Under the pieces are notes generated by a model, which saw nothing but the letters and a program-made list of their open reading frames with translations, was not told where the DNA came from and did not search any database. A stretch of DNA of 41,826 nt from JBEIDK01 sp040383485 (GTDB lineage Bacteria; Bacteroidota; Bacteroidia; UBA4408): assembly GCA_040383485.1 (NCBI GenBank), contig JBEIDK010000016.1, positions 1-41,826 of the forward strand. The letters are read 5' to 3'. The position numbers and the translations under genes are program-made. Below, one piece after another: positions 27,701 through 35,669 of the stretch. Position 1 is the first letter of the stretch. Each line of letters opens with the position of its first letter.

Positions 27701-28011
27701 GATAATTTTTTTGATTGAATTATAGATGCTAAGGCTTCTTTTAGCTTATTACTTTCTATTGCTGAAATTGATTTTAACAAGAAGTAATTGGGCTTATCAT
27801 TATCAGGCTTGAGACTATCTATGCCGAGATAACTCATATTTGATAATGTTGTATTTAAATCCTTAGCACCTTCTAAGAATAATTTATAGGAGGTATTAAA
27901 TTTACTGTTTTTAAAATGAATCGACTTTTCAATTGAATTGTTTATATCAAAATATTGAGCATAAGAAACATTTATGCTAAATAGTATTAATATGAAATAA
28001 ATTTTCTTCAA
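24799..28011 (-). CDS. TPR/coiled-coil protein fusing a SpoIIE phosphatase (SiaA-like) to a SiaB-like kinase
   Basis: A 1070-residue membrane protein. A signal peptide (1-19, SYAQ) leads into TPR repeats (about 30-420), a long Glu/Lys coiled coil (about 420-545), one membrane helix (about 553-575) and a second coil. A PP2C/SpoIIE domain follows (about 630-880; GGDFYY, MADCTGHGVPG with D684, TDGFQDQ, QTDDITIL). The last 185 residues resemble SiaB-type GHKL-like kinases (DUF6272): MLSTEIMQNINKHQ with E947 and N951, then GNAGLGLLTI (G1023-G1028). Both opposing activities on SiaC would thus be in one chain, beneath a periplasmic TPR sensor. It starts with TTG 7 bases after the receptor's stop. 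The phosphatase call is firm; the kinase call rests on motifs. Confidence 0.88.
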   Translation of the reverse strand: MKKIYFILILFSINVSYAQYFDINNSIEKSIHFKNSKFNTSYKLFLEGAKDLNTTLSNMSYLGIDSLKPDNDKPNYFLLKSISAIESNKLKEALASIIQSKKLSLQNNYELGINHSNLVLSIINYKLNAIKKSIDFLMECAYQAPILKFQVEYLKAQYYYDLQSYNQTIEILLTNEFNAKSISEYDYLKTLSLLVLCTSQNDDDALAISYALKYDSLLNKAIEFRSLEKLMNENVKYIKDKSDNFSSIFLLQKITNCNNIGFLYRRLGDYKSSKIYLLKSIDYLMRYKNENLLPEIKTNIGLTYTHLKDFTEANTNYQDALKLYTKLKNSRKIAELNNIIAKNYFLEGKPLLAIQSCETAVSISQPNKDYRNLANAYFILSEVYAVNSDYMKSQNYFKLFTETKNLTQQQITEENEKRNVDETNANNLISTTEEEISNREKKELELIRIKLESKQKEQELLLIKKDNEIKQKALVTQALEKDQALQSLALLSGQLEKEKLMKEYDRVNKEKEIKALENEKSKGQIKLLNSLRLIDIKENNLKNLELASNKKKEQYLFIGLLVLSTFIGLLGFGFYTNIKQKKIIQASNVQLKIIGENLQSSNIKLEDSLSEINEQKIIIEGKNNLVMDSISYSSKIQRSLLLKGHQLDDFFISSFVIDMPRDIVGGDFYYIKTKGDKLYVAMADCTGHGVPGSLISIIGYQEINHIINNYYLTPAGILKKLNENISRLVNNEKNDLGSDGMDVMLLEIDKTEKKMTFAGARSYLLIHGNKEFNEYKGDRLSIGEIPDEGFEFSETIIPITEHDTIFMYTDGFQDQNIETTRKRLGSRILKQTIQENIDEDLVIQKDKLLTLYQNQKGSSKQTDDITILAFKPNLKIENNFSMAENPKIREVLNKISIKESSVNNLIIIYGKITQEIILSTVKLIERKLNPDQYSKGFITKVKMLSTEIMQNINKHQEVSIEIEPYFILNADENGLYLYSGNLIDSESKTYLNEKLTKYKILSKDELKSVYTDTFLNSSLNTEGNAGLGLLTIVSKSEQNYNYDLTQVTDNLFHFSIEVFLKAISNKVLAN

Positions 28012-28018
28012 ATAGATT

Positions 28019-30058
28019 TTATAAATTAAACTTTAAATTAATATATAACTCTCTACCCATTCCAAACACTGGAGGAGCTCCTTCAGCAGTTGTATATAAA
28101 TAACTAATTTTGGCGTTATTTAGGTTATAAATGCCAAAATGTATGTCAAGAAAATTGTTGAGTAGTCCGGTCAGTTGATAAGTTAAATTAATATTATGAG
28201 TTGCTGGATATTTTACTAATCCAATTTCTCCAGTTTTAGCATCTAATTGCTCATTATTAAACTTGATAGTTCTTGCAATATAATTTATACAAACTGAATT
28301 GCCCTTGTATATTTTGTAAGTAATACCTAAAACAAGTTTATGTTTAGGCATTGCAAGTGTTCCAAGAGATAAATTGCTATTGTCAACAATAATTTCTGGT
28401 ACTGAGCTACTTATTATACCATAATAAGAATAGTTGCTATTAATACTAAATTTTTTAAATTTATATTTAGCGCTTATTTCAATTCCATTCGTGAAAATAT
28501 TGCCTGAATTTTGATAGCTTTCTGAGAAATTACTATCATATCCAAAAACAATATACTTATTAATAACATTGCTAAAATAGGTAAGATTAATTTCAAGTTT
28601 TTTCAGTTTCACACCTACTTCAGCTTGAACTTCTGTAACTGTTTCAGGCATTAAGTCATTAAATTTATCAAGGTTAACATTTTGAATAGGGGGAACTTTA
28701 AAAGATTGACTATAAAGTATTTTATAATACCATTTTTTTAATGCTTTTGTAATACTTAATCTAGGTAGAATAGCAGGTTTAAAATAAGCATATTTATCAA
28801 TTCTTGTTCCTAAATTAAAATTTATATACTTAGTTTTTAATACGGCTTCTGCATATGCAGAAAAACCTATTAGTGATTCAATAAAATTGCCTGTTTTTAA
28901 TGGCGCTGATTTACGATATTCGCTATAGTTATCAATATAATATTGGCTGCCGAATGAAAAAATTATATTATTTAAAAGGTTTGCCCCGCCATTAAATCCA
29001 ATTGTTTGTCTTTTCGTAATTAAGTTTAGAGTATTATAAATTTTAGGGTCGCCGTATTGTGTATTCCAAGGCAACTGCCATTTAAAGTTAACAAAAGGGA
29101 TTAAAGTAATTTTTTTGGTTTTATATAGATAGGATATTTCAGAAATATTTGTTCTTATTAAAGATGCTATTGGCTCATAGGTTGCCTGAAAATTATAGTC
29201 TTCATAGTATTGCTTATAACTTATTTTTTTGTAATTTAATCCAAGACCTATACATACATTGTTTATAATTGAAGAATCTCTGAAGTTTACAATTCTGCCG
29301 TCTGTTAAAGTTCTAATTTCATTGCTTCTGTTGCCAGAATTTACTATTGCGGAGCCAGTAAATTCAATTCCTTTTAACAAAGCTCCTCCGTAGTTATAGC
29401 TTAAGGTTTGACGGCTTAAATTCTTTTTAGAAAAACCACCTGCAACTGTTAATTTATGGCCATTTATTTCTTGTCCAGTTTTGGTAATAATATTTATTAC
29501 GCCAAGTGCAGCTAATCCTCCATACATGCTTGAGCCTGCACCTCTAATGAATTCTATTCTTTTAATGTTATCAACCTGAAAACGATGCCCAAGAATAATT
29601 GAGCCATAAGCTAAATCATTTAATATTAATCCATTTAGCATTAATAAAACCCTTCCTTCTGAAGCCCATATTCCTCTAATTCCGATGGATGTAGCATTTT
29701 GAACATCATTTGCGATGCTTATACCTGGTATTGTATTAAAAATATCCAACAAGTCCCTGTATCCTAATTCTTTTATGTCCTCGTCAGTTATAATTGTAAT
29801 AATACTGGGAGCTTCATTAGCATCAATTTCATTTAAATTTGCAATTGAAACTTTAGCTGCTACATTGGATGCAGGACGCAAACCAATAATTTCAGTTAAA
29901 GATGGTTCTAACATATTAGTATTGCTTGAATCTTTAGTTTGAGCTACTAAAGTGGAAGTGACAAATGTTAATATGAAAAGTGGGCAATAATTTATTAGTC
30001 TAAATAACAAGCTTATTTTTCTAAATGGTTTTAAAAATAAATTTAGATTTTGCACCAT
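28019..30058 (-). CDS. TonB-dependent outer-membrane receptor inside the Sia-type operon
   Basis: A 679-residue TonB-dependent receptor. A hydrophobic signal (about 24-40, ending TLVAQ) is followed by the plug (about 75-185; APSIITIITDEDI, DIFNTIPGISI, GIRGIW, IKRIEFIRGAGSSMYGG, GVINIITK) and a 22-strand-type barrel ending in YINLKFNL. It lacks the N-terminal carboxypeptidase-like domain of SusC proteins, and no SusD partner is present, so it resembles small BtuB/CirA-like receptors. The ligand is unknown. The ATG at 30058 makes the gene overlap a SiaC-like gene by 38 bases. A TTG at 30010, 10 bases after that gene's stop, gives a more normal signal peptide. Its place between SiaC-like and kinase genes suggests a sensory or regulated-uptake role. 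Confidence 0.9.
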   Translation of the reverse strand: MVQNLNLFLKPFRKISLLFRLINYCPLFILTFVTSTLVAQTKDSSNTNMLEPSLTEIIGLRPASNVAAKVSIANLNEIDANEAPSIITIITDEDIKELGYRDLLDIFNTIPGISIANDVQNATSIGIRGIWASEGRVLLMLNGLILNDLAYGSIILGHRFQVDNIKRIEFIRGAGSSMYGGLAALGVINIITKTGQEINGHKLTVAGGFSKKNLSRQTLSYNYGGALLKGIEFTGSAIVNSGNRSNEIRTLTDGRIVNFRDSSIINNVCIGLGLNYKKISYKQYYEDYNFQATYEPIASLIRTNISEISYLYKTKKITLIPFVNFKWQLPWNTQYGDPKIYNTLNLITKRQTIGFNGGANLLNNIIFSFGSQYYIDNYSEYRKSAPLKTGNFIESLIGFSAYAEAVLKTKYINFNLGTRIDKYAYFKPAILPRLSITKALKKWYYKILYSQSFKVPPIQNVNLDKFNDLMPETVTEVQAEVGVKLKKLEINLTYFSNVINKYIVFGYDSNFSESYQNSGNIFTNGIEISAKYKFKKFSINSNYSYYGIISSSVPEIIVDNSNLSLGTLAMPKHKLVLGITYKIYKGNSVCINYIARTIKFNNEQLDAKTGEIGLVKYPATHNINLTYQLTGLLNNFLDIHFGIYNLNNAKISYLYTTAEGAPPVFGMGRELYINLKFNL

Positions 30059-30392
30059 ATTCTAAATCTATGCCTAAATCATAATTATCATCATCATCTT
30101 CTTCATAGGTCCAAATAATTTGTGTGTTAGGACAATTTGATTTAAAAGCGTCTATCTTTTTAACAATGTCCATCAAAACTCTTGTTGAAGATGTATTTAT
30201 ATACTCTATTTCAAATTGCAATAAAATTGCGGAGGGCAGATTCTTTTCGAATACCCCTAACCAATCAACAATTGGTTTATAAAAGTTATTGATATTTTCT
30301 GGAATTGAAACACCTTTAATCAATAAATTCCCATCACTTTTAAAATCAATAAGAGGGGTTTCATCAGTTGCAGTAATTAATAGATTGTCCAT
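30021..30392 (-). CDS. SiaC-like (DUF1987) phosphoprotein, copy 2
   Basis: A 123-residue SiaC/DUF1987 protein. It opens MDNLLITATDETPLIDF, has the LLIKGVSIPENINNFY turn and a central helix with W44, and carries IEYINTSSTR with T67 at the phosphothreonine position. It ends with an acidic patch (EEDDDDNYDLG). It begins 7 bases after copy 3's stop and is a close relative, so the pair looks like a tandem duplication. It probably acts as a switchable phospho-partner of the phosphatases and kinase in the operon. Confidence 0.88.
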   Translation of the reverse strand: MDNLLITATDETPLIDFKSDGNLLIKGVSIPENINNFYKPIVDWLGVFEKNLPSAILLQFEIEYINTSSTRVLMDIVKKIDAFKSNCPNTQIIWTYEEDDDDNYDLGIDLEYGAKSKFIFKTI

Positions 30393-30399
30393 TTTATAA

Positions 30400-30777
30400 T
30401 TATGATATTATTTTTAAAAAATTAAATTGGGTTTTGCATCTAGATTCCAATAGTTTACCAATATCGAAAATATCTTCGTCATCTTCTTGGTATTTCCAAA
30501 ATATTTTAACTTCTGTGCCTATTTTTTTAAATTCTAACAACATGTCAATAATCTCCAAGATAACATATGTGGTTGTGGTATTAATATATTCAAACTCAAG
30601 AGTAAGATTTACTTTTTTAGGTAAAGTTAATTTATATTCATTAATCCATTCAATTAAAGGTGCATAAAATATTGTGATATTTTCAGGAATTGAAATCCCT
30701 TTCAATTCAAACTCTCCTTGAGTATTAAACTCTATTTTTGGTGTATCTTGAGTTGCTTTAATACTTAAATTTTTCAT
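30400..30777 (-). CDS. SiaC-like (DUF1987) phosphoprotein, copy 3
   Basis: A 125-residue SiaC/DUF1987 protein: MKNLSIKATQDTPKIEF at the start, ELKGISIPENITIFY, W44 in the central helix, then FEYINTTTTY with T67 (four threonines in a row, 67-70) where SiaC has its phosphothreonine. The acidic segment YQEDDEDIFDIG follows. It lies 24 bases after the stop of the PAS/GAF sensor phosphatase and 7 bases before copy 2. It is the nearest candidate substrate of that sensor. Confidence 0.88.
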   Translation of the reverse strand: MKNLSIKATQDTPKIEFNTQGEFELKGISIPENITIFYAPLIEWINEYKLTLPKKVNLTLEFEYINTTTTYVILEIIDMLLEFKKIGTEVKIFWKYQEDDEDIFDIGKLLESRCKTQFNFLKIIS

Positions 30778-30801
30778 TCAGATTTAAATTTTTCCTATTT
30801 C

Positions 30802-33800
30802 TTAATTCAACATAAATGATACTACTGTAATATCATCAGTTTGAGGATAATTCCCTATAAAACTTTTTATTTCATCTTCTAACTTATTTTCTCTTTCTTC
30901 ATTATCTAGTTTTGAAATATCTCTTAATAAATTAATGGTTCTTTTTTTAGAAAATCTTTTATAATTTTCTCCCCCAAGTTGGTCTTGATATCCATCAGTA
31001 GCCATATAAAAAACTTCATTGCCTTTATAAATTATTTCAGAAGTTTCAAAAATAAAGCTTTCCTCACGATAGTCGCCTATAGATTTTCTATGACCTTTAA
31101 TATAAACTTCTTCTCCATCATCGAAATAGATTAAACCAAGTCCCGCCCCGCAAAATTTTACATTTTTACTTTTAGTATCAACAACGCAAAGTGCTATTTC
31201 CATTCCATCTCTAATTATGGCCTTGTCAGATTTATTTAAAGATGTGTAAATTTGGTCATCTAAACGAGTTAGTATTTGTGCAGGATCAACTAGCTTTTCA
31301 GTTTCAATTATTTGCTCCAATATTCTGCTTCCAATAAGTGTTAGAAATGCTCCCGGAACTCCATGACCGGTGCAGTCTGCTACTGCAAAATATGAAATTC
31401 CATCAAATTCTCGAGCCCAATAAAAGTCACCACTCACAATATCTTTAGGTTTATAATACATAGAAACATCTTTAAAGGTACCATTCATTTCACTGAGCTG
31501 AGGAAGAATGGTGTTTTGTATGTTTTTGGCGTAGTTTAAGCTGTCGGTTGTATCAGTATTTTTAGTTTTTATTTCATTTTGCAATGCAATTTGCTGCAAT
31601 GCAGCAGATAACAATACCGCAAAGCTCTGTAAATTATTAATTTCACTTTCTGATAATAAGAAAACAGAATTGAGATATATATTAAGGCTACCCATTAATT
31701 TTGAATTACTCAGAATCGGTAATATTATGTAGGAAACTACTCCATCCTTTAAATCATTAAGATCTGAAACTGATTTTTCGGAAATATTATTTAGATTTTT
31801 CTCAATATAGATATTGCCATTTTTTATGGTTTCAAAACTTTTAGTTTCATGGGTATTGAACTTAACTTTTGTAAGTTCGTTGTTAATAAGGTAATGACCA
31901 CTTAATACAGTATTTTTAGGATTAACACTCAGTAATGCTATTTTGCAGCAGCCATTTGTCTGCTGTTTAATTAATGCTAATGTTTCAATTGCTAACTCTT
32001 CATAAGATTGTGAATTAATTATTTTTTTCTGCAATTCAACCTTATACTCTAATTCATTTGAATATTTTAATAATGTTTGTTGTGCTTTTATTTTTTCACT
32101 AATGTCAGTTACAACTTCAATTTGTTGAACAACATTTCCTTCATTATCATAAACTGGTGTATTCTTAACCTCTAACCATTTTATATTATTCATTGAGGTG
32201 GCAACCTTGAATTCACTTGTAAAGATGGTGCCATTTTGTTTTTCAATCGTCTCTAAAAATAAGGTGTCTTCTTTATTGAACAAATCTCTTGGTCTATTAC
32301 CGATTAATTTATCTAATGAAATTTCTAGGATGTCTTGATAGCTTTGGTTGGCCCAAATGGCTTTCCCGTCTTTATCTGAAATTAAAATGCCATTGCTTGT
32401 TTTTTCAGCTACAATAGAAAGAAGTTTAAGTTCAATTTCTTTATTTTTTTGCTCAGTAATATCTGCGCAGATTCCAGAACTTTTTACATATACATTATTT
32501 TCATTCTTAATTCCATATGACTTTTCATGTATCCATTTTACTTCTCCATTTACATTTACTCTATATTCAATATCGTAATATCCTTCTTTTTCTATGAGCT
32601 TATGGGCTTCTGAAATATGTGTTTTATCTTCATCAAGAATATAATTTTGCCAGTAAATGTTTGAATCATAAAATTCTGAAGGATCAATTCCTAAGATATT
32701 CTTTGAAGAAGGACTGATATAAATAATTTTCTCATCTACTAAATCATACAGCCAAAACACATCGCTAATTGTTTCATTGATTAATCTAAAATTACTCTCG
32801 CTTTCAAAAATTGCTTTTTCTGCATTTAATCGTCTTTCTGTTTCTTGAGCAACGGCAATAATATCAGCTATTGAACGAACAAAATTTAAGTCCTCATTGT
32901 CCCAAGTTTTATAATCTTTAGTCATCTCACAACTAAGAACACCTGATAAATTTGCATTTATAAATATGGGAACATCTAACACTGATTTTATATCATTATT
33001 CTTATCAAGTAACAAATCCTTTGTAGCGTCATTCAATGCTATGTCAGGAGCATTAATTATAATACCTTTAGTTATTTCTGCAAAGTATTCAGGAACATCT
33101 GCTTGATATAAAATATCACCTTCAATAAATTCTTCTGTACTACTAACATAAGATTTTAGGTTGATGATTTTATTGTCAAAATAATTCCAAACGCCAATCC
33201 TATCTATATTTAAATTTATTGCCGATGTTGATAGAATATGTTTTAATTTATCTGTAAAAGCGATATTTAACGATTCAGGATTTGCAGTTAGGTAGGTAGT
33301 AATTTGATTAAATCGAAACCTTTTTTCATTTTTTATACTATTCTTAAATTCAAGATTTTTGGCAGCGCTAATATCGCGCACTATTGCAGCATACTTAATT
33401 ATTTTACCATCTTCATTTCTCAATACATTTACAGTTTGAGAAACCCAAATTAATGAATTGTTTTTAGCAATAATAGGAAACTCAATGGCCTCATAATTTG
33501 TTTTACTATCAATAAACTCAAGATAATATTGAGAAATATTCATACGATAATCCTCTGCAATTACACTAGTAAAATGCTTGCCTATTAGGTCATTGATTTC
33601 ATAACCTGTAATTTCGGTTAGAACATTATTGAAAAATATGAAGTTACCGTATTTATCCGCTTCATAAATAATATCAGTGGCACTTTGAACTAGATTTTTA
33701 TATTGTTCCTTTACGTTTACCAATTCAGAAACGTCTAAGCCAATACCAACATATAAATCATCTGAATGTTTTTTATCTGTCCATTGTATAAATTTATAGT

Positions 33801-34692
33801 CTCCATTCTTACATTTTAGTTTTCTAATATAACTTTGTTCTTCAATATATTTAATTGAATAATCAATTTTTTCATAGTCTTTGTCTTCGGTAAGTTCCCA
33901 AAAATTGTTGCCTAATACCTCTTCTGAATTGTAACCTAAAATTTTTAAGACATTTTCACTACAAAACTCTAAATAGCCTAAGCGATTGGTAGCAATAATG
34001 AGAGAGTCACCAGAGTTTACAATCTTATCAGAAAATATAAGCTTTTCTTGACTTTTTAAAATGGCAAGATTTCTTATATAAGACAAGGTTGATATAATTA
34101 GAATACCATTAAGATAAATTAAAATAAGATTTACTGGTAATAAGCTAGTAAAAAAAAGGGATGAAAAAATTATAAATACTATAGCATTGAAGAGGTAAAA
34201 ATGATGAATTGATTTTAGTACGCCATATGAAAAAAATATAGCAATGTAAAATTCACTAAACGTAATAAACTCGAATGGTAGAAAAATAGATTTATAAATG
34301 ATGTATCCACTAAAAATTAAATAAAATGAAACGAAAATTTTATATGTATATTTTCTAATTACTGAATCTTTTCTGGTAAAGAAATAAATCGCTAATGAAA
34401 TTAAGCCTAAGATAATATTAGCGAACATGTCACTTTCTTTCCTGACCTTGAAATATTCAATAAAAATCTCAGTGAAAGGAAATATAATCGCTAAAATTAA
34501 AAAGTAAATTCTAGTTTCTTCAATGCTATTAACACCAATTGAATGTCCTTTTATATATGTTTTTTCTATGTTAATGAGGTATTTGGCAAAAAGCCAATAG
34601 GTTAATGAAATGGTAGCTATCAAGAAGCTAAGCAGACCAATTAATTGAATGGATAAATTAATCTTTGCGAAATGATTGGTTATTACTTGCAT
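30802..34692 (-). CDS. Multi-module membrane sensor (7TM, PAS, GAF) with SpoIIE phosphatase output
   Basis: A 1296-residue sensor phosphatase. About seven membrane helices fill residues 10-225. Then come PAS1 (about 230-330; YLEFCSENVLKILGY), PAS2 (about 335-455; FIFFNNVLTEITGYE), a GAF domain (about 470-640), PAS3 (about 650-770; YISPSSKNILGIDPSEF), PAS4 (about 775-900; KAIWANQSYQDILE), a second GAF domain (about 915-1050) and a PP2C/SpoIIE phosphatase (about 1060-1296; SGDFYW, VADCTGHGVPGA with D1106, ATDGYQDQ, QTDDITVVSF). It is likely the SiaA-like phosphatase for the SiaC-like proteins encoded just downstream. I choose the ATG at 34692; the longer frame starts with a TTG at 34746 that falls within a promoter-like sequence. 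First gene of the operon. Confidence 0.92.
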   Translation of the reverse strand: MQVITNHFAKINLSIQLIGLLSFLIATISLTYWLFAKYLINIEKTYIKGHSIGVNSIEETRIYFLILAIIFPFTEIFIEYFKVRKESDMFANIILGLISLAIYFFTRKDSVIRKYTYKIFVSFYLIFSGYIIYKSIFLPFEFITFSEFYIAIFFSYGVLKSIHHFYLFNAIVFIIFSSLFFTSLLPVNLILIYLNGILIISTLSYIRNLAILKSQEKLIFSDKIVNSGDSLIIATNRLGYLEFCSENVLKILGYNSEEVLGNNFWELTEDKDYEKIDYSIKYIEEQSYIRKLKCKNGDYKFIQWTDKKHSDDLYVGIGLDVSELVNVKEQYKNLVQSATDIIYEADKYGNFIFFNNVLTEITGYEINDLIGKHFTSVIAEDYRMNISQYYLEFIDSKTNYEAIEFPIIAKNNSLIWVSQTVNVLRNEDGKIIKYAAIVRDISAAKNLEFKNSIKNEKRFRFNQITTYLTANPESLNIAFTDKLKHILSTSAINLNIDRIGVWNYFDNKIINLKSYVSSTEEFIEGDILYQADVPEYFAEITKGIIINAPDIALNDATKDLLLDKNNDIKSVLDVPIFINANLSGVLSCEMTKDYKTWDNEDLNFVRSIADIIAVAQETERRLNAEKAIFESESNFRLINETISDVFWLYDLVDEKIIYISPSSKNILGIDPSEFYDSNIYWQNYILDEDKTHISEAHKLIEKEGYYDIEYRVNVNGEVKWIHEKSYGIKNENNVYVKSSGICADITEQKNKEIELKLLSIVAEKTSNGILISDKDGKAIWANQSYQDILEISLDKLIGNRPRDLFNKEDTLFLETIEKQNGTIFTSEFKVATSMNNIKWLEVKNTPVYDNEGNVVQQIEVVTDISEKIKAQQTLLKYSNELEYKVELQKKIINSQSYEELAIETLALIKQQTNGCCKIALLSVNPKNTVLSGHYLINNELTKVKFNTHETKSFETIKNGNIYIEKNLNNISEKSVSDLNDLKDGVVSYIILPILSNSKLMGSLNIYLNSVFLLSESEINNLQSFAVLLSAALQQIALQNEIKTKNTDTTDSLNYAKNIQNTILPQLSEMNGTFKDVSMYYKPKDIVSGDFYWAREFDGISYFAVADCTGHGVPGAFLTLIGSRILEQIIETEKLVDPAQILTRLDDQIYTSLNKSDKAIIRDGMEIALCVVDTKSKNVKFCGAGLGLIYFDDGEEVYIKGHRKSIGDYREESFIFETSEIIYKGNEVFYMATDGYQDQLGGENYKRFSKKRTINLLRDISKLDNEERENKLEDEIKSFIGNYPQTDDITVVSFMLN

Positions 34693-34743
34693 GCGTTGAG
34701 CATTTGCAGTAACAATTGATATGATATGTATGGAGCTAAAGTG

Positions 34744-34773
34744 CAATGTTAAATTATATTAATGCGCGAACAA
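34744..34773 (-). promoter_or_regulatory. Probable promoter of the seven-gene Sia-type operon
   Basis: On the minus strand a TTG (34773-34771) is followed after 19 bases by TAACATTG (34751-34744), one mismatch from TAnnTTTG. Initiation near 34737 would leave a leader of about 45 bases before the ATG at 34692. The spacing equals that of the thiolase promoter. Confidence 0.4.
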
Positions 34774-35042
34774 TATTAAAGTAATTTAGTCAATTACAAC
34801 TTGATGTATATCGAAAGATTATAACTTTAAGTCGATAAAAGTACATATTATTTTCTTATTTTGAAATTTTGAACCTAAACTAAAGAAATAAATGCCTTAG
34901 TGTACCCCTAGAATAACATTTTATTTACCTCTTATACTTTCTCCTAAAATTATATTTCAATCTAAGTAATTTTATGAAAAACTCATTAACAATATGTTCT
35001 TAAAATTGGATTATTAATTTTAGTATGTTTCTTTGATAACTA
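34774..35042. other. AT-rich divergent intergenic region
   Basis: The rest of the gap between the sensor gene and the leucine-rich-repeat gene, about 270 bases. It is very AT-rich. I see no open frame, RNA gene or convincing hairpin. A weak plus-strand promoter candidate for the next gene is TTG (35006-35008), a 20-base spacer and TTTCTTTG (35029-35036). Confidence 0.4.
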
Positions 35043-35060
35043 TTGTTTATCTTAATCTAT

Positions 35061-35642
35061 TTGAGGACTATACTTTCTATTTTTTATTTATTATTGATTT
35101 CAACCACATTCAGTTTTTCGCAACAAAAGAATGTAAAGGTTTTTAAATCACTTCATGAAGCTCTTCAAACTCCATTACTAGTGGAGCATTTAGATTTGCA
35201 CAGCCAAAAGCTAAAGACATTTCCGATTGATATTTTAAAATTTAAAAATTTAAAATCATTAAATTTATCAAGAAACAAAATAGATGTTTTGCCATCTGAG
35301 ATAGATGAGTTAATTAATTTAGAAATGCTAGACATCTCAAGAAACAAGCTATACACCTTGCCAGTAAATATAGGTCGTTTACTTAAACTTAAGAAGCTTA
35401 TTGCAAATAGAAACCATCTGGCCTTTTTGCCCGAACAAATTTCTGGTGCTATTTTGCTCGAGAAAATTGATGTTTGGAATAACGAAATGTCAAGCATTCC
35501 AGAATCAATTAATAAGTTAGCTTTTTTAAAGGTGATTGACTTAAGAGAGAATATGTTTGACCGCCAAGAGCAAAATAGAATTAAATCATTATTCCCAAAT
35601 ATTGTCTTTCATTTTTCTGCGGCTTGCTCTTGTGGAAAGTAA
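35061..35642 (+). CDS. Small secreted leucine-rich-repeat protein
   Basis: A 193-residue exported protein: a signal peptide (MRTILSIFYLLLISTTFSFSQ, read from a TTG at 35061) is followed by about five leucine-rich repeats of 23 residues with the LxxLxLSxNxLxxLPxxI pattern (LKSLNLSRNKIDVLPSEI, LEMLDISRNKLYTLPVNI, LKKLIANRNHLAFLPEQI, LEKIDVWNNEMSSIPESI). The end is CSCGK. Such solenoids bind other proteins; the partner is unknown. No in-frame ATG exists before the repeats, so the start must be a TTG at 35061 or 35043. It is divergent from the sensor phosphatase and convergent with the porin-like gene, so any link to the partner switch is positional only. Confidence 0.85.
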   Translation: MRTILSIFYLLLISTTFSFSQQKNVKVFKSLHEALQTPLLVEHLDLHSQKLKTFPIDILKFKNLKSLNLSRNKIDVLPSEIDELINLEMLDISRNKLYTLPVNIGRLLKLKKLIANRNHLAFLPEQISGAILLEKIDVWNNEMSSIPESINKLAFLKVIDLRENMFDRQEQNRIKSLFPNIVFHFSAACSCGK

Positions 35643-35669
35643 TTGAGCGTTTATATAAAAAGGCAATGA

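Noticed and set aside
30802..34692. Reading the sensor as a histidine kinase or diguanylate cyclase because of its PAS/GAF modules
   Set aside because: There is no H-box, HATPase or GGDEF motif; the C-terminus has the full set of PP2C/SpoIIE motifs.
34747..35042. A small RNA or riboswitch in the divergent gap
   Set aside because: No stable stem with GC pairs or T-rich terminator could be traced; the stretch is nearly all A and T.
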